Notes: generated by a model not told the origin, from the sequence alone. A DNA stretch of 64,000 nt from Pseudogemmobacter bohemicus (GCF_003290025.1 NZ_QNHG01000003.1:646460-710459), one strand, 5' to 3'. Numbered from the stretch's first letter, positions 38,632 through 48,047 are shown. Numbers and translations: made by a program.

Positions 38632-38924
38632 GCGCGAAAGCAGAACATTACGACGTGATCCGCAAGCCGGTCATCACCGAGAAAGCCACCATGGCCTCGG
38701 AAAATGGCGCGGTTGTGTTCCAGGTTGCGATGGATTCGACCAAGCCGCAGATCAAAGAGGCCGTCGAGGCTGTCTTTGGCGTCAAGGTCAAAGCCGTCAA
38801 CACCACCATCACCAAAGGCAAGGCCAAGCGTTTCCGCGGCCGCGCCGGTGAGCGTTCGGACGTGAAGAAGGCCTATGTGACCCTCGAAGAGGGCAACACG
38901 ATCGACGTGTCGACCGGTCTCTGA
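38628..38924 (+). CDS. rplW: Ribosomal protein L23
   Basis: A 98-residue uL23, located at the tunnel exit where it binds trigger factor and signal recognition particle. [18 protein letters not shown] at the start and [18 protein letters not shown] are typical. It overlaps rplD (ATGA). Unusually, it is followed by a strong terminator and an antisense non-ribosomal gene rather than directly by rplB. Confidence 0.97.
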   Translation: MSAKAEHYDVIRKPVITEKATMASENGAVVFQVAMDSTKPQIKEAVEAVFGVKVKAVNTTITKGKAKRFRGRAGERSDVKKAYVTLEEGNTIDVSTGL

Positions 38925-38947
38925 TCGTTCGCGATCCCCTGAATTGG

Positions 38948-38975
38948 AAAAGCCCCTGCGCGAGCGGGGGCTTTT
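38948..38975 (+). terminator. Terminator after rplW
   Basis: AAAAGCCCCTGC and GCGGGGGCTTTTT form a stem-loop ending in a T-rich tract, 23 bases after the rplW stop. It should end the rpsJ-rplC-rplD-rplW transcript ahead of the inserted gene. Confidence 0.85.
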
Positions 38976-39003
38976 TCGTTTGGCGATCAAAGACAATCGC
39001 AGA

Positions 39004-39633
39004 TCAGCGAATGCGCAACCTTTCAAGAAGCGGCAGATTTCTTTTCACGATCCCGACGGCATTTTCCTCAATTACAAAGCCCTGGGTGGGCGTTTGTCCG
39101 GTTGGAGTGCAGCTCAGCATTCTCAGCGGCACGGATGCTATTGGTTCACCTCCCCCTGGGAGTTTTGCCGCTTCCGCAGTAGCCTTGGCCAGCAACAAGG
39201 AGCGGTCAAAGAGATCCGATGGGTCCGAAAGGGCGCCGGTGCTGAAAGGATTTGCCTCGTCACGTTTGGCGATCAGAACGGGAATGACCGCGTGTCGGTC
39301 AGCAGTGCCGCCTGTCGCCCCTGCTGGGCGGCCGCACCATTCATGAGAGCGCCACCACTTCCAGGCCGCAACGGCGACGACATTGTCGCAGTCATGCTGG
39401 GACAGGATCCATCGGTGAACCTCCGTCAGCGCGGCCAGATCACCATCGGGGTTCAGGCCGGTGATGATGGCGAGCCAAAGGGACTGGTCCCTGTGAGTGG
39501 AGAGGAAGGCGGGCATATCCTTCATCTGGATGAAAGCCATGTCTTCCTGTGCCGGATACTCGTTGAAAGAGAGGCCGCCACCCGTGACCCGAAACATAAG
39601 CCATGGTTCGAATTTGCGCGGGTCGAGGGTCAT
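39004..39633 (-). CDS. Uncharacterised protein inserted antisense in the S10 operon (possibly DUF4274-like)
   Basis: A 209-residue product on the strand opposite to the ribosomal genes, located between rplW and rplB. ATG 39633 has GGGAG at suitable spacing, and the protein reads naturally from MTLDPRKFEPWLMF onward. The segment around residues 45-75 (HRWILSQHDCDNVVAVAAWK) recalls the cysteine-aspartate/tryptophan pattern of DUF4274 proteins, but this is a weak visual resemblance. GC at third positions seems lower than in the neighbours. An overlapping plus-strand frame exists but starts inside the rplW terminator and looks like a shadow. Function unknown. Confidence 0.6.
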   Translation of the reverse strand: MTLDPRKFEPWLMFRVTGGGLSFNEYPAQEDMAFIQMKDMPAFLSTHRDQSLWLAIITGLNPDGDLAALTEVHRWILSQHDCDNVVAVAAWKWWRSHEWCGRPAGATGGTADRHAVIPVLIAKRDEANPFSTGALSDPSDLFDRSLLLAKATAEAAKLPGGGEPIASVPLRMLSCTPTGQTPTQGFVIEENAVGIVKRNLPLLERLRIR

Positions 39634-39978
39634 GTAAATTGGACTCCCAGAAAATGCATTGACCCGGAAGGGATGGGGCCTGGTGTGGTGGAAGTAAGGC
39701 GATTTGGGGCTGATTGAACAAACCAGGCCAGCACTGTTTGCAGAGAAAAACACGAATTAGCGAGTTGCCGCCCCGTCTTTCTTCTGTTACTCCCCCGCCA
39801 TTCCAGAGACCCCGGATTCGTCCGGGGTCCTTTGGTTTTGTCCGAATCCCTTGTTCGCAAGGTTCAGACATCTCAGCCGGGGATCTTCGGAGCCCTTAAC
39901 CCCGGGCCGAAAAGCTGTGGAAGTCGTCACGACGGACCACAGCACTTATGGCCCAGAAGCAAACGGAAGACAGAGAAC
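39634..39978 (+). other. Long rplB leader containing a terminator hairpin
   Basis: This 345-base stretch lies between the divergent uncharacterised gene and rplB. TTGAAC at 39715-39720 is a possible -35 element, with TTTGCA 17 bases further as a poor -10. A perfect UUCG-capped hairpin lies at 39808-39829, and a smaller CTTG-TTCG-CAAG hairpin follows near 39850. CAGAGAACATG at the end is a weak ribosome binding context. No open frame here looks like a gene. Confidence 0.5.
39808..39838 (+). terminator. UUCG tetraloop terminator or attenuator in the rplB leader
   Basis: GACCCCGGA (39808-39816), TTCG loop and TCCGGGGTC (39821-39829) form a perfect 9-pair stem with the extra-stable cUUCGg-type loop context, followed by CTTTGGTTTTG. 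In the plus direction it would terminate or attenuate transcription 140 bases before the rplB start. Confidence 0.7.
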
Positions 39979-40818
39979 ATGGCACTCAGGTCTTATAAAC
40001 CTACGACGCCAGGCCAGCGCGGGCTGGTTCTGATCGACCGTTCGGAGCTGTGGAAGGGCCGTCCTGTTAAAGCGCTGACCGAAGGTCTGCGTAAAAACGG
40101 CGGCCGGAACAATACCGGACGGATTACTGTGCGCCACCAGGGCGGCGGGGCAAAGCGCCTCTATCGCGTGGTGGATTTCAAGCGCGCAAAATGGGATGTT
40201 GCAGCGACCGTTGAACGGATCGAATACGACCCCAACCGCACCGCATTCATCGCGCTGGTGCGCTATGAAGATGGTGAGCAGGCCTATATCCTCGCTCCGC
40301 AGCGTCTGGCCGTTGGTGACGCAGTCGTCGCCGGCGCCAAAGTCGACGTGAAGCCCGGCAATGCGATGCCTTTCTCGGGCATGCCGATCGGTACCATTGT
40401 GCACAACGTGGAACTGAAGCCGGGCAAAGGTGGTCAGCTGGCTCGTGCGGCAGGCACCTATGCGCAATTCGTCGGCCGTGACGGCTCCTACGCCCAGATC
40501 CGCCTCTCGTCGGGCGAGCTGCGTCTGGTCCGTCAGGAATGCATGGCGACCATCGGCGCCGTGTCGAACCCCGACAACTCGAACCAGAACTTCGGTAAAG
40601 CCGGTCGTCTGCGCCATAAAGGCGTGCGTCCGACGGTCCGTGGTGTGGCTATGAACCCGATCGACCACCCGCATGGTGGTGGTGAAGGCCGGACCTCGGG
40701 TGGTCGTCACCCGGTTACGCCCTGGGGCAAGCCCACCAAGGGCGCCCGTACGCGCACCAACTCGACGACGGACAAATACATTGTCCGCTCGCGTCACGCC
40801 AAGAAGAAAGGGCGCTGA
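39979..40818 (+). CDS. rplB: Ribosomal protein L2
   Basis: A 279-residue uL2, central to peptidyl-transferase centre assembly. [15 protein letters not shown] begins the family, and the functionally important histidine region [18 protein letters not shown] is intact. ATG 39979 is chosen over longer frames in the leader. It begins a second segment of the S10 operon (rplB, rpsS, rplV, rpsC, rplP) with three-base gaps to rpsS. Confidence 0.98.
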   Translation: MALRSYKPTTPGQRGLVLIDRSELWKGRPVKALTEGLRKNGGRNNTGRITVRHQGGGAKRLYRVVDFKRAKWDVAATVERIEYDPNRTAFIALVRYEDGEQAYILAPQRLAVGDAVVAGAKVDVKPGNAMPFSGMPIGTIVHNVELKPGKGGQLARAAGTYAQFVGRDGSYAQIRLSSGELRLVRQECMATIGAVSNPDNSNQNFGKAGRLRHKGVRPTVRGVAMNPIDHPHGGGEGRTSGGRHPVTPWGKPTKGARTRTNSTTDKYIVRSRHAKKKGR

Positions 40819-40821
40819 TCC

Positions 40822-41100
40822 ATGGCACGTTCCATCTGGAAAGGCCCGTTTGTCGATGGCTATGTCCTGAAAAAGGCAGAGACCTCGCGCGCTTCGGGCA
40901 AGAACGAAGTGATCAAGATCTGGTCGCGTCGCTCGACCATCCTGCCGCAATTCGTCGGACTGACCTTCGGCGTCTATAACGGTAAGAAACACGTCCCGGT
41001 CGCCGTGACCGAGGAGATGATCGGCCAGAAATTCGGTGAATATTCGCCGACCCGTACCTATTACGGGCATGCTGCCGACAAGAAAGCCAAGAGGAAGTAA
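40822..41100 (+). CDS. rpsS: Ribosomal protein S19
   Basis: A 92-residue uS19 of the 30S head. [20 protein letters not shown] at the start and GHKFGEY-like [16 protein letters not shown] are conserved. It forms a complex with S13, encoded further on. The gene is three bases from both rplB and rplV and is clearly co-transcribed. Confidence 0.98.
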   Translation: MARSIWKGPFVDGYVLKKAETSRASGKNEVIKIWSRRSTILPQFVGLTFGVYNGKKHVPVAVTEEMIGQKFGEYSPTRTYYGHAADKKAKRK

Positions 41101-41103
41101 GCC

Positions 41104-41484
41104 ATGGGTAAGGAAAAGAATCCGCGCCGCGTGGCGGAAAATGAGGCGATGGCCGTGGCTCGTATGCTGCGCACCTCGCCCCAGAAACTGAATCTGGTTG
41201 CCGGCATGATCCGCGGCAAGAAGGTTGAAAAGGCTCTGGCCGATCTGACCTTCTCGAAGCGCCGTATTGCCGGTGAAGTGAAAAAGGTTCTGCAATCCGC
41301 GATTGCCAATGCCGAGAACAACCATGGTCTCGACGTTGACAGCCTGATCGTGGCGGAAGCCTGGTGCGGCAAGAACCTGGTGATGAAGCGGGGCCGTCCG
41401 CGGGCTCGTGGTCGCTTCGGCAAGATTATGAAGCCGTTCAGCGAAATCACCATCAAGGTTCGTCAGACCGGGGAGTCGGCATAA
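41104..41484 (+). CDS. rplV: Ribosomal protein L22
   Basis: A 126-residue uL22, an exit-tunnel protein. [20 protein letters not shown] is diagnostic, and the extended hairpin around [14 protein letters not shown] is the tunnel loop associated with macrolide resistance in other species. Its TAA stop overlaps the rpsC ATG by one base. Confidence 0.97.
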   Translation: MGKEKNPRRVAENEAMAVARMLRTSPQKLNLVAGMIRGKKVEKALADLTFSKRRIAGEVKKVLQSAIANAENNHGLDVDSLIVAEAWCGKNLVMKRGRPRARGRFGKIMKPFSEITIKVRQTGESA

Positions 41485-42209
41485 TGGGTCAGAAGGTCAA
41501 TCCGATCGGCATGCGTCTCCAGGTCAACCGTACCTGGGACAGCCGCTGGTTCGCTGAATCGAAAGATTTCGGCAACCTGCTTCTGGAAGATCTCCGCATC
41601 CGCGAGTTCATCCACAAAGAAGCCAAACAGGCCGGCATCTCGAAAGTCGTCATCGAGCGTCCGCACCGCAAATGCCGCGTGACCATCTACTCGGCACGTC
41701 CGGGTGTGATCATCGGCAAAAAAGGCGCTGACATCGAGACCCTTCGCAAGAAGGTCGCCGCTTTCACCGCCTCGGAACTGCATCTGAACATCGTCGAAGT
41801 GCGCAAGCCCGAAGTCGATGCTCAGCTTGTCGCCGAGTCGATCGCACAACAGATGGAGCGTCGCGTGTCGTTCCGTCGTGCGATGAAGCGTGGCGTGCAG
41901 AACGCGATGCGCATGGGCGCCCTTGGCATCCGTGTGAACGTGGCTGGTCGTCTGGGTGGGGCGGAAATCGCGCGTACGGAATGGTACCGCGAAGGCCGTG
42001 TGCCGCTGCATACGCTCCGCGCCGATATCGACTATGCGCTGTCGGAAGCCGAAACCCCCTATGGGATCATCGGTGTGAAAGTCTGGATCTTCAAAGGCGA
42101 AATCCTTGAGCATGATCCGCAGGCCCATGATCGTCGCCTGGCAGAGGCAGCGGATGCTCCGGCACCCCGCGGTCCGCGCCGTGAGCGTGGCGACCGTGAG
42201 CGCGCGTGA
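41484..42209 (+). CDS. rpsC: Ribosomal protein S3
   Basis: A 241-residue uS3. [20 protein letters not shown] starts the family and the KH-domain [16 protein letters not shown] motif is present. It contributes to mRNA entry and helicase activity on the 30S subunit. ATG 41484 overlaps the rplV stop; the longer upstream frame is inside rplV. A basic, arginine-rich tail ([15 protein letters not shown]) ends the protein. Confidence 0.98.
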   Translation: MGQKVNPIGMRLQVNRTWDSRWFAESKDFGNLLLEDLRIREFIHKEAKQAGISKVVIERPHRKCRVTIYSARPGVIIGKKGADIETLRKKVAAFTASELHLNIVEVRKPEVDAQLVAESIAQQMERRVSFRRAMKRGVQNAMRMGALGIRVNVAGRLGGAEIARTEWYREGRVPLHTLRADIDYALSEAETPYGIIGVKVWIFKGEILEHDPQAHDRRLAEAADAPAPRGPRRERGDRERA

Positions 42210-42222
42210 GGAGTAGAGAACA

Positions 42223-42636
42223 ATGCTGCAACCAAAGCGCACTAAATTCCGCAAGATGCACAAGGGCCGGATCTCCGGCGAGGCAAAAGGCGGTTTCCTG
42301 CTGAACTTCGGTTCCTTCGCCCTTAAAGCGACCGAGCCGGAGCGTGTGACCGCGCGTCAGATCGAAGCGGCCCGCCGCGCGATCACCCGCCACATGAAGC
42401 GTCAGGGCCGGGTCTGGATCCGCATTTTCCCGGATACCCCGGTTTCGGCCAAGCCGACCGAGGTTCGGATGGGTTCGGGTAAGGGCTCGGTCGATTACTG
42501 GGCCTGCCGCGTCAAGCCCGGTCGCATCATGTTCGAGATCGACGGCGTGAACGAGGAAATCGCTCGTGAAGCCCTGCGTCTCGGCGCGATGAAGCTGCCG
42601 GTCACCTCGCGCATCGTCGCGCGCGAAGACTGGTAA
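42223..42636 (+). CDS. rplP: Ribosomal protein L16
   Basis: A 137-residue uL16, near the A-site tRNA elbow. [19 protein letters not shown] and [20 protein letters not shown] are conserved. It is the last gene before a strong terminator and the inserted mgtC-like gene. In most bacteria rpmC would follow directly. Confidence 0.98.
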   Translation: MLQPKRTKFRKMHKGRISGEAKGGFLLNFGSFALKATEPERVTARQIEAARRAITRHMKRQGRVWIRIFPDTPVSAKPTEVRMGSGKGSVDYWACRVKPGRIMFEIDGVNEEIAREALRLGAMKLPVTSRIVAREDW

Positions 42637-42675
42637 GTTCCCCGCCGCCTTCGGGTGGCAGGACTGACCGCATTG

Positions 42676-42703
42676 GCCCCCGGCGTGTTAGCGCCGGGGG
42701 CCT
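42676..42703 (+). terminator. Terminator after rplP
   Basis: GGCCCCCGGCG (42676-42686) and CGCCGGGGGCC (42693-42703) form an 11-pair stem with a six-base loop and are followed by TTTCGCTTTCC, 40 bases after the rplP stop. It ends the rplB-rplP segment. Confidence 0.8.
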
Positions 42704-42775
42704 TTCGCTTTCCTGGGGGACGGGGAACCGTTTCGCCTCTGCCCGGTTGTCCGTCGCAACCGGACGGAGCCCCTG

Positions 42776-43504
42776 ATGAATCCCGATGCCATACTGACCG
42801 CCCTGCAGGATAGCGATGTGATGGTCCCGCTGATCTGCAGCCTGATCGCGGGCGGGCTGATCGGCGCCGAACGTGAGCTGAACCGCAAGCCTGCCGGCAT
42901 CCGAACCCATGCGCTTTTGTGTTTCGCGGCGGCACTGATGACGCTGATCGGGCTTCGGATGAATGAATGGGTGGTCTATCTGCCCGAGGGCACCCAGATT
43001 GTCTCGGATATGGCCAGGATGCCGCATGCCATTCTGACCGGGGTCGGCTTTCTGGGGGCGGGTGTGATCTTTCGCGAGGGCGCTTCGGTCAGGGGGCTGA
43101 CCACGGCGGCCTCGCTCTGGCTGACCGCAGCGCTTGGCATCGTCTTCGGCACCGGGCTGATGGCCCTTGGTATGATCGGCGCGACGATTGCGGTGATCGT
43201 GCTGGCGGTGCTGCGGTTCTTTCAGCGGCTGGCACCGCCGCCGCCCTTCGCGCGGCTGGAGGTCGAGCTGGCGAAGGAGGGCGATCTGACCGCCGCCACG
43301 CTCAGGGATAAGTTGCGCGGCAAAGGCATCGAATGCGGCCCGATGGGGTTCAGCATGGACAGCGAGACCGGGCTGCGCCGATATGAGACGCTGATCTCGC
43401 TGCGCGACCCGACGATCCGTCCCGAGGAGATCGCAGCGATGCTGGGCGGGGCAGGGGCGTTTCACCGCTTGAGGATCGAGCCGGTCCTTTCCGAGATTGG
43501 CTGA
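42776..43504 (+). CDS. MgtC/SapB-family inner-membrane protein
   Basis: A 242-residue protein with about five membrane segments and the MgtC signatures: GGLIGAERELNRKPAGIRTH near residue 27 and GVGFLGAGVIFREG near residue 90. The C-terminal soluble part (about 160-242) is ACT-like. MgtC proteins relate to magnesium limitation and intracellular survival in pathogens; the role here is unknown. It sits in the middle of the ribosomal cluster between rplP and rpmC, on the same strand but behind a terminator, and is followed by a fresh promoter. Confidence 0.9.
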   Translation: MNPDAILTALQDSDVMVPLICSLIAGGLIGAERELNRKPAGIRTHALLCFAAALMTLIGLRMNEWVVYLPEGTQIVSDMARMPHAILTGVGFLGAGVIFREGASVRGLTTAASLWLTAALGIVFGTGLMALGMIGATIAVIVLAVLRFFQRLAPPPPFARLEVELAKEGDLTAATLRDKLRGKGIECGPMGFSMDSETGLRRYETLISLRDPTIRPEEIAAMLGGAGAFHRLRIEPVLSEIG

Positions 43505-43555
43505 GCGGGCGCTGCCGCGACGATCTTCCCGCCCCTGGAAATAACGGGATAAAGC

Positions 43556-43584
43556 TTGCCCTTTGGGCGGGGCTCCTGTATCAG
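43556..43584 (+). promoter_or_regulatory. Promoter for the rpmC segment
   Basis: TTGCCC (43556-43561) and TATCAG (43579-43584) are spaced by exactly 17 bases, 52 bases after the mgtC-like stop and 117 bases before rpmC. It would restore expression of rpmC-rpsQ-rplN and following genes after the inserted gene. Confidence 0.5.
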
Positions 43585-43700
43585 GCCCCATCCACGGCTC
43601 CGGGGCGACTCGGATTCGGGGATATTTCATTGATCCACCAGGTCAAAGGTCACCCGGCCAGATGTCGGGGCCCTCTGGTGAATGTAAAAGGAAAAGGCGA

Positions 43701-43901
43701 ATGACCGCCAAAGAACTGACCGGGAAAACCCCGGACCAGCTGCGTGACCAACTGGTCGCGCTCAAGAAAGAAGCCTTCAATCTGCGCTTCCAGCAAGCGA
43801 CCAATCAGCTTGAGAACACCGCCCGCATGCGCACCGTGCGCCGCGAAGTGGCCCGTATCAAAACCGTTCTCGGCCAAAAAGCCGCTGAAGCTGCGAAGTA
43901 A
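43701..43901 (+). CDS. rpmC: Ribosomal protein L29
   Basis: A 66-residue uL29, at the tunnel exit beside L23. [20 protein letters not shown] and [18 protein letters not shown] are typical. ATG 43701 follows AAGGAAAAGGCGA; the long upstream frame is non-coding leader. It starts a segment continuing into the spc operon. Eleven bases separate it from rpsQ. Confidence 0.97.
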   Translation: MTAKELTGKTPDQLRDQLVALKKEAFNLRFQQATNQLENTARMRTVRREVARIKTVLGQKAAEAAK

Positions 43902-43912
43902 GGATCAGACCC

Positions 43913-44146
43913 ATGCCGAAGCGCATCCTGACTGGCACCGTTACCTCGGACAAGAACGAGCAGACCATCACCGTTCTCGTCGAGCGTCGTTTCAAGCACC
44001 CGCTGCTGCAAAAAACGGTCCGCAAGTCGAAGAAATACCGCGCCCATGACGCGGAAAACAAGTTCAAGGTTGGTGACACTGTTCGTATCGAAGAGTGCGC
44101 GCCGATTTCGAAGACGAAGCGTTGGACGGTGGTGGTTGAGGCCTGA
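43913..44146 (+). CDS. rpsQ: Ribosomal protein S17
   Basis: A 77-residue uS17, a 30S assembly protein. [20 protein letters not shown] and the S17 signature [18 protein letters not shown] are clear. It ends the S10 operon proper; the spc genes follow after 88 bases containing the GGTCGGGAG ribosome binding site of rplN. Confidence 0.97.
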   Translation: MPKRILTGTVTSDKNEQTITVLVERRFKHPLLQKTVRKSKKYRAHDAENKFKVGDTVRIEECAPISKTKRWTVVVEA

Positions 44147-44234
44147 GCAATCAGTCCTCTCCATACCGTTCAGCTACAACTGAGCGATACCCCGGGGCGG
44201 TTGATCGCTGTCCCCGAAGGTCGGGAGAAACCAA

Positions 44235-44603
44235 ATGATCCAGATGCAGACCAATCTGGATGTAGCTGACAACTCCGGCGCCCGCCGGGTTCAGTGCATC
44301 AAGGTTCTGGGCGGCTCGCACCGCCGCTACGCATCCGTGGGCGACATCATCGTGGTGTCGGTCAAGGAGGCGATTCCTAAGGGTCGCGTGAAGAAGGGTG
44401 ACGTGCGTAAAGCCGTCGTCGTTCGCACCGCGAAAGAAGTGTTCCGCGAAGATGGCACCGCCATCCGCTTTGACCGTAACGCCGCCGTCATCCTGAACAA
44501 TCAGGGCGAGCCGGTTGGCACCCGTATCTTCGGGCCGGTCGTTCGTGAGCTGCGCGCGAAGAACTTCATGAAGATCATCTCGCTGGCGCCGGAGGTGCTG
44601 TGA
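44235..44603 (+). CDS. rplN: Ribosomal protein L14
   Basis: A 122-residue uL14, first gene of the spc operon, at the subunit interface. [20 protein letters not shown] and the signature around [20 protein letters not shown] are conserved. One base separates its stop from the rplX ATG, so coupling is likely. Confidence 0.98.
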   Translation: MIQMQTNLDVADNSGARRVQCIKVLGGSHRRYASVGDIIVVSVKEAIPKGRVKKGDVRKAVVVRTAKEVFREDGTAIRFDRNAAVILNNQGEPVGTRIFGPVVRELRAKNFMKIISLAPEVL

Positions 44604-44604
44604 T

Positions 44605-44910
44605 ATGGCTGCTAAGCTGAAAAAAGGCGACACCGTCGTCGTGTTGGCCGGCAAGGACAAGGGCAAGAAGGGCGAGATCTCGTCCGTGTCGCCCAAGGCC
44701 AATAAAGCCGTTGTCGATGGCGTGAACATCGCAATCCGTCACACCAAGCAATCCGCTGGTTCGCAAGGCGGCCGCATCCCGAAAGCGATGCCGATCGACC
44801 TGTCGAACCTTGCTCTGCTCGACAAGAACGGCAAAGCGACCCGCGTTGGCTTCCGTGAGGAAGACGGCAAGAAGGTCCGTTTCGCCAAGACCACCGGGGA
44901 GACCATCTGA
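44605..44910 (+). CDS. rplX: Ribosomal protein L24
   Basis: A 101-residue uL24, an assembly initiator of the 50S subunit. The KOW motif [20 protein letters not shown] is at residues 6-25. It directly precedes rplE with one base between stop and start. Confidence 0.97.
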   Translation: MAAKLKKGDTVVVLAGKDKGKKGEISSVSPKANKAVVDGVNIAIRHTKQSAGSQGGRIPKAMPIDLSNLALLDKNGKATRVGFREEDGKKVRFAKTTGETI

Positions 44911-44911
44911 T

Positions 44912-45472
44912 ATGCTCGATACCAGCGCATACACCCCGCGTCTGAAAGCCGAGTACAAGGCCAAGATCCGCGCCGCTCTGAAGGAGGAATTCTCCTATAA
45001 GAACGACATGCAGATCCCGCGCCTTGACAAGATCGTCCTGAATATGGGCGTCGGCGAAGCGGTGAAAGACACCAAGAAGGTCAAGCAGGCTGCGGAAGAG
45101 CTTTCGCAAATCGCCGGCCAGAAGGCTGTCATCACCAAGGCCAAGAAATCCATCGCAGGCTTCCGCGTTCGTGAAGAGATGCCGCTCGGCACCAAAGTCA
45201 CGCTGCGCGGCGACAAGATGTATGAATTCCTTGATCGTCTGATCAACGTGGCCCTGCCCCGCGTCCGCGACTTCCGCGGCGTGAAGGCAACCTCGTTCGA
45301 TGGCCGTGGCAACTATGCCATGGGCTTGAAAGAGCACATCGTTTTCCCGGAAATCGAATTCGACAAAGTCGATGAGGTTCTGGGTATGGACATCATCATC
45401 TGCACGAACGCCAAGTCGGATGCCGAAGCAAAATCGTTGCTGAAGCATTTCAACATGCCGTTCTCGGCCTGA
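44912..45472 (+). CDS. rplE: Ribosomal protein L5
   Basis: A 186-residue uL5, binding 5S rRNA in the central protuberance. The conserved [17 protein letters not shown] segment and the C-terminal [15 protein letters not shown] are visible. ATG 44912 is chosen because the protein begins [11 protein letters not shown] as in relatives; the upstream frame is inside rplX. Confidence 0.98.
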   Translation: MLDTSAYTPRLKAEYKAKIRAALKEEFSYKNDMQIPRLDKIVLNMGVGEAVKDTKKVKQAAEELSQIAGQKAVITKAKKSIAGFRVREEMPLGTKVTLRGDKMYEFLDRLINVALPRVRDFRGVKATSFDGRGNYAMGLKEHIVFPEIEFDKVDEVLGMDIIICTNAKSDAEAKSLLKHFNMPFSA

Positions 45473-45490
45473 TCGCGAGGAACCTGAAAC

Positions 45491-45796
45491 ATGGCTAAGA
45501 AATCCATGGTGAACCGCGAAGTGAAGCGCGCCAAACTTGTTGAGCGTCATGCCAGCAAGCGCGCTGCACTCAAGGCGGTGATCAATGACCAAGAGAAGCC
45601 GATTGAAGAGCGCTTTGCCGCGACTCTGAAACTGGCTGAGATGCCCCGGAACTCGTCGGCGGTTCGTATCCACAACCGTTGCCAGCTGACCGGTCGCCCG
45701 CATGCTTACTACCGTAAGCTCAAACTGTCGCGGATCAAGCTGCGTGACCTGGCCTCGTTCGGCCAGATCCCCGGCATGGTCAAGTCGAGCTGGTAA
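45491..45796 (+). CDS. rpsN: Ribosomal protein S14
   Basis: A 101-residue uS14 of the zinc-independent long type, lacking the CxxC pairs of the short form. [20 protein letters not shown] and the C-terminal signature [15 protein letters not shown] are present. It lies between rplE and rpsH as usual. Confidence 0.97.
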   Translation: MAKKSMVNREVKRAKLVERHASKRAALKAVINDQEKPIEERFAATLKLAEMPRNSSAVRIHNRCQLTGRPHAYYRKLKLSRIKLRDLASFGQIPGMVKSSW

Positions 45797-45808
45797 GGGA
45801 GAGAGCAG

Positions 45809-46207
45809 ATGCCTGTTAATGATCCCATCGGCGATATGCTGACCCGTATCCGTAACTCGTCGCTGCGCGGCAAGTCCACGGTTTCGACCCCGGCCTCGAC
45901 CCTGCGCGCCCGCGTCCTCGACGTGCTGCTCGCAGAAGGTTACATCCGCGGTTATGAAAAGTCCGAGACCTCGAATGGTCAGGGCGAGTTCACCATCAGC
46001 CTGAAATACTACGAAGGCGAGCCGGTTATCCGCGAGTTGAAGCGGGTCTCGAAGCCGGGCCGCCGCGTGTATATGGGTGTCGAAGATCTTCCCTCGGTCC
46101 GCAATGGTCTGGGTGTGGCGATCGTCTCGACCCCGAAGGGCGTTCTGTCGGATGCAAATGCGCGCGCAGCCAATGTTGGCGGCGAAGTGCTTTGCACCGT
46201 GTTCTGA
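45809..46207 (+). CDS. rpsH: Ribosomal protein S8
   Basis: A 132-residue uS8, a primary 16S rRNA binder; in E. coli it represses the spc operon by binding rplE m[23 protein letters not shown] at the start and [18 protein letters not shown] at the end are typical. No S8-like site was looked for successfully in the rplX-rplE junction. Confidence 0.97.
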   Translation: MPVNDPIGDMLTRIRNSSLRGKSTVSTPASTLRARVLDVLLAEGYIRGYEKSETSNGQGEFTISLKYYEGEPVIRELKRVSKPGRRVYMGVEDLPSVRNGLGVAIVSTPKGVLSDANARAANVGGEVLCTVF

Positions 46208-46217
46208 GGAGGGTTTA

Positions 46218-46751
46218 ATGTCTCGTATCGGCAAAAAACCCGTCGACCTGGCGAAGGGCGTTACGGCGTCCGTCTCTGGTCAGACCATCGAAGTCAAGGG
46301 GCCGAAAGGCACCCGTTCCTTCACCGCTGGCGACAATGTGTCGATCACTGTTGAGGGCAATGAAGTGAAAGTCACCCCGCGTGGCCTTTCCAAAATTGCT
46401 CGTCAACAATGGGGCATGTCGCGTTCGATGATCGAAAATCTTGTGACCGGTGTGACCACCGGCTTCAAGAAAGAGATGGAAATCCAGGGCGTTGGCTACC
46501 GTGCAGCAATGCAGGGCAACATCCTGAAACTGTCTCTCGGCTTCTCGCATGAAGTGAATTTCGAAGTGCCGAAGGGGATCACCGTTACGACCCCGAAGCC
46601 CACCGAGATCACCGTCGAGGGCATTGATCAGCAGGAAGTCGGCCAGGTGGCAGCGAACATCCGCGACTGGAAGCGTCCCGAGCCCTATAAAGGCAAAGGG
46701 ATCCGCTACAAGGGCGAGTTCGTCTTCCGCAAGGAAGGCAAGAAGAAGTAA
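46218..46751 (+). CDS. rplF: Ribosomal protein L6
   Basis: A 177-residue uL6 made of two similar domains, near the sarcin-ricin loop. [20 protein letters not shown] begins it and the signature [14 protein letters not shown] is at the end. ATG 46218 follows GAGGAGGG; the upstream frame belongs to rpsH in another phase. Confidence 0.97.
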   Translation: MSRIGKKPVDLAKGVTASVSGQTIEVKGPKGTRSFTAGDNVSITVEGNEVKVTPRGLSKIARQQWGMSRSMIENLVTGVTTGFKKEMEIQGVGYRAAMQGNILKLSLGFSHEVNFEVPKGITVTTPKPTEITVEGIDQQEVGQVAANIRDWKRPEPYKGKGIRYKGEFVFRKEGKKK

Positions 46752-46762
46752 GGGGCGCGAAA

Positions 46763-47122
46763 ATGGCTTTGAACAAACGAGAGCTGTTCCTCAAGCGCCG
46801 CTTGCGCGTACGGAACAAAATCAAATCGGCGAATGCAGGTCGTCTGCGTCTCTCCGTTCACCGCTCGTCGAAAAACATCAGCGTTCAGCTGATCGACGAT
46901 GTGAAGGGCGTGACCCTGGCGGCAGCATCTTCGCTGGAAAAAGAACTGGGCGTCGTTGGCAAGAACAACGTCGAAGCAGCCGCGAAAGTGGGTGCAGCGA
47001 TTGCAGAACGCGCCAAAGCAGCCGGTGTCGAAGAAGTTTACTTCGACCGTGGCGGCTTCCTGTTCCATGGCAAAATCAAAGCCCTGGCAGAAGCTGCTCG
47101 CGAAGGTGGCCTGAAGTTCTGA
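46763..47122 (+). CDS. rplR: Ribosomal protein L18
   Basis: A 119-residue uL18 that binds 5S rRNA with L5. [20 protein letters not shown] and the C-terminal [20 protein letters not shown] are conserved. It is followed by two hairpins and a 118-base gap before rpsE, larger than in most spc operons. Confidence 0.97.
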   Translation: MALNKRELFLKRRLRVRNKIKSANAGRLRLSVHRSSKNISVQLIDDVKGVTLAAASSLEKELGVVGKNNVEAAAKVGAAIAERAKAAGVEEVYFDRGGFLFHGKIKALAEAAREGGLKF

Positions 47123-47130
47123 TCCTTGCG

Positions 47131-47179
47131 GGCCGCGTTCGCGCGGCCCCGATGATCCGGGGGTGCCTTTGTGGCACCC
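47131..47179 (+). terminator. Double hairpin between rplR and rpsE
   Basis: GGCCGCG-TTCG-CGCGGCC (47131-47148) and GGGTGCC-TTTGT-GGCACCC (47161-47179) are two consecutive stems within the rplR-rpsE gap. Neither has a U-tract, so they may process or modulate the message rather than end it. Confidence 0.5.
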
Positions 47180-47240
47180 ACCAGGATTGATTTAATCGGC
47201 GCGGCTTCACCTGCGCCATTCACGGAAAGGACTCTGTCAC

Positions 47241-47801
47241 ATGGCAGAACGTGAAAACCGCCGGGAGCGTCGTGACGACCGTCGCGAAGAGACCCCGGAA
47301 TTCGCAGATCGCCTTGTCGCGATCAACCGCGTGTCGAAAACCGTCAAGGGCGGTAAGCGTTTCGGCTTTGCAGCTCTCGTCGTTGTCGGCGATCAGCGCG
47401 GCCGCGTCGGCTTCGGCAAGGGCAAGGCGAAAGAAGTGCCGGAGGCTGTCCGTAAAGCCACCGAGCAGGCCAAGCGCCAGATGATCCGTGTGCAGCTGAA
47501 AGACGCCCGCACCCTTCACCACGATATCGAGGGCCGTCACGGCGCTGGTAAAGTCGTGATGCGGACCGCTGTTGCAGGTACCGGTATCATCGCCGGCGGC
47601 CCGATGCGCGCTGTCTTCGAGATGCTCGGTGTGCAGGACGTTGTTGCGAAGTCGCTCGGCTCGCAAAACCCCTACAACATGATCCGCGCAACCTTCGAAG
47701 GCCTCTCGAAAGAGAATTCGCCGCGTTCGGTTGCTGCGCGTCGTGGCAAGAAAGTCGCCGAGATCCTGCGTAAGCCGGAAACCGAAGCGGCGGAGGGCTG
47801 A
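47241..47801 (+). CDS. rpsE: Ribosomal protein S5
   Basis: A 186-residue uS5, at the mRNA entry and decoding area. The signature region around [20 protein letters not shown] and [15 protein letters not shown] is intact, and the N-terminus is charged ([17 protein letters not shown]). Its stop is four bases before rpmD. Confidence 0.98.
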   Translation: MAERENRRERRDDRREETPEFADRLVAINRVSKTVKGGKRFGFAALVVVGDQRGRVGFGKGKAKEVPEAVRKATEQAKRQMIRVQLKDARTLHHDIEGRHGAGKVVMRTAVAGTGIIAGGPMRAVFEMLGVQDVVAKSLGSQNPYNMIRATFEGLSKENSPRSVAARRGKKVAEILRKPETEAAEG

Positions 47802-47805
47802 GACC

Positions 47806-47997
47806 ATGGCTAAGAAAACCATTGTCGTCCAGCAATACGCCTCGGCCGCCCGTCGCCCGGCGATCCAGACCCAGACCCTGATCGGTCTCGGCCTCAACAA
47901 GCTGAACCGCACCCGTGAGCTGGAAGATACCCCTTCGGTTCGCGGCATGGTCAACAAGATCCCGCATCTTGTGAAGATCATCGAAGAGCGCGGCTGA
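47806..47997 (+). CDS. rpmD: Ribosomal protein L30
   Basis: A 63-residue uL30, small and complete. [20 protein letters not shown] and [20 protein letters not shown] are typical. It is followed by a strong terminator and then two non-ribosomal genes before rplO, where these genes are normally adjacent. Confidence 0.96.
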   Translation: MAKKTIVVQQYASAARRPAIQTQTLIGLGLNKLNRTRELEDTPSVRGMVNKIPHLVKIIEERG

Positions 47998-48014
47998 GCC
48001 TCTGACGATTTCTG

Positions 48015-48047
48015 AAAACGCCCCGGTCCCAGCGACCGGGGCGTTTT
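48015..48047 (+). terminator. Terminator after rpmD
   Basis: AAAACGCCCCGGT and ACCGGGGCGTTTT form a 13-pair stem with a 7-base loop, followed by CTTTTTGTG, 17 bases after the rpmD stop. It is among the clearest intrinsic terminators in the window. Confidence 0.9.

Noticed and set aside
38944-39717. Plus-strand frame in the rplW-rplB gap
   Set aside because: Its start lies inside the rplW terminator stem, it lacks a ribosome binding site, and the minus-strand frame reads more like a protein.
39740-39800. Possible complete tRNA gene
   Set aside because: Only a 3' acceptor-like tail can be seen; no T-arm, anticodon arm or D-arm fits upstream.
44612-46234. 540-codon minus-strand frame across rplX to rpsH
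   Set aside because: It crosses five certain ribosomal genes and is an antisense artefact.
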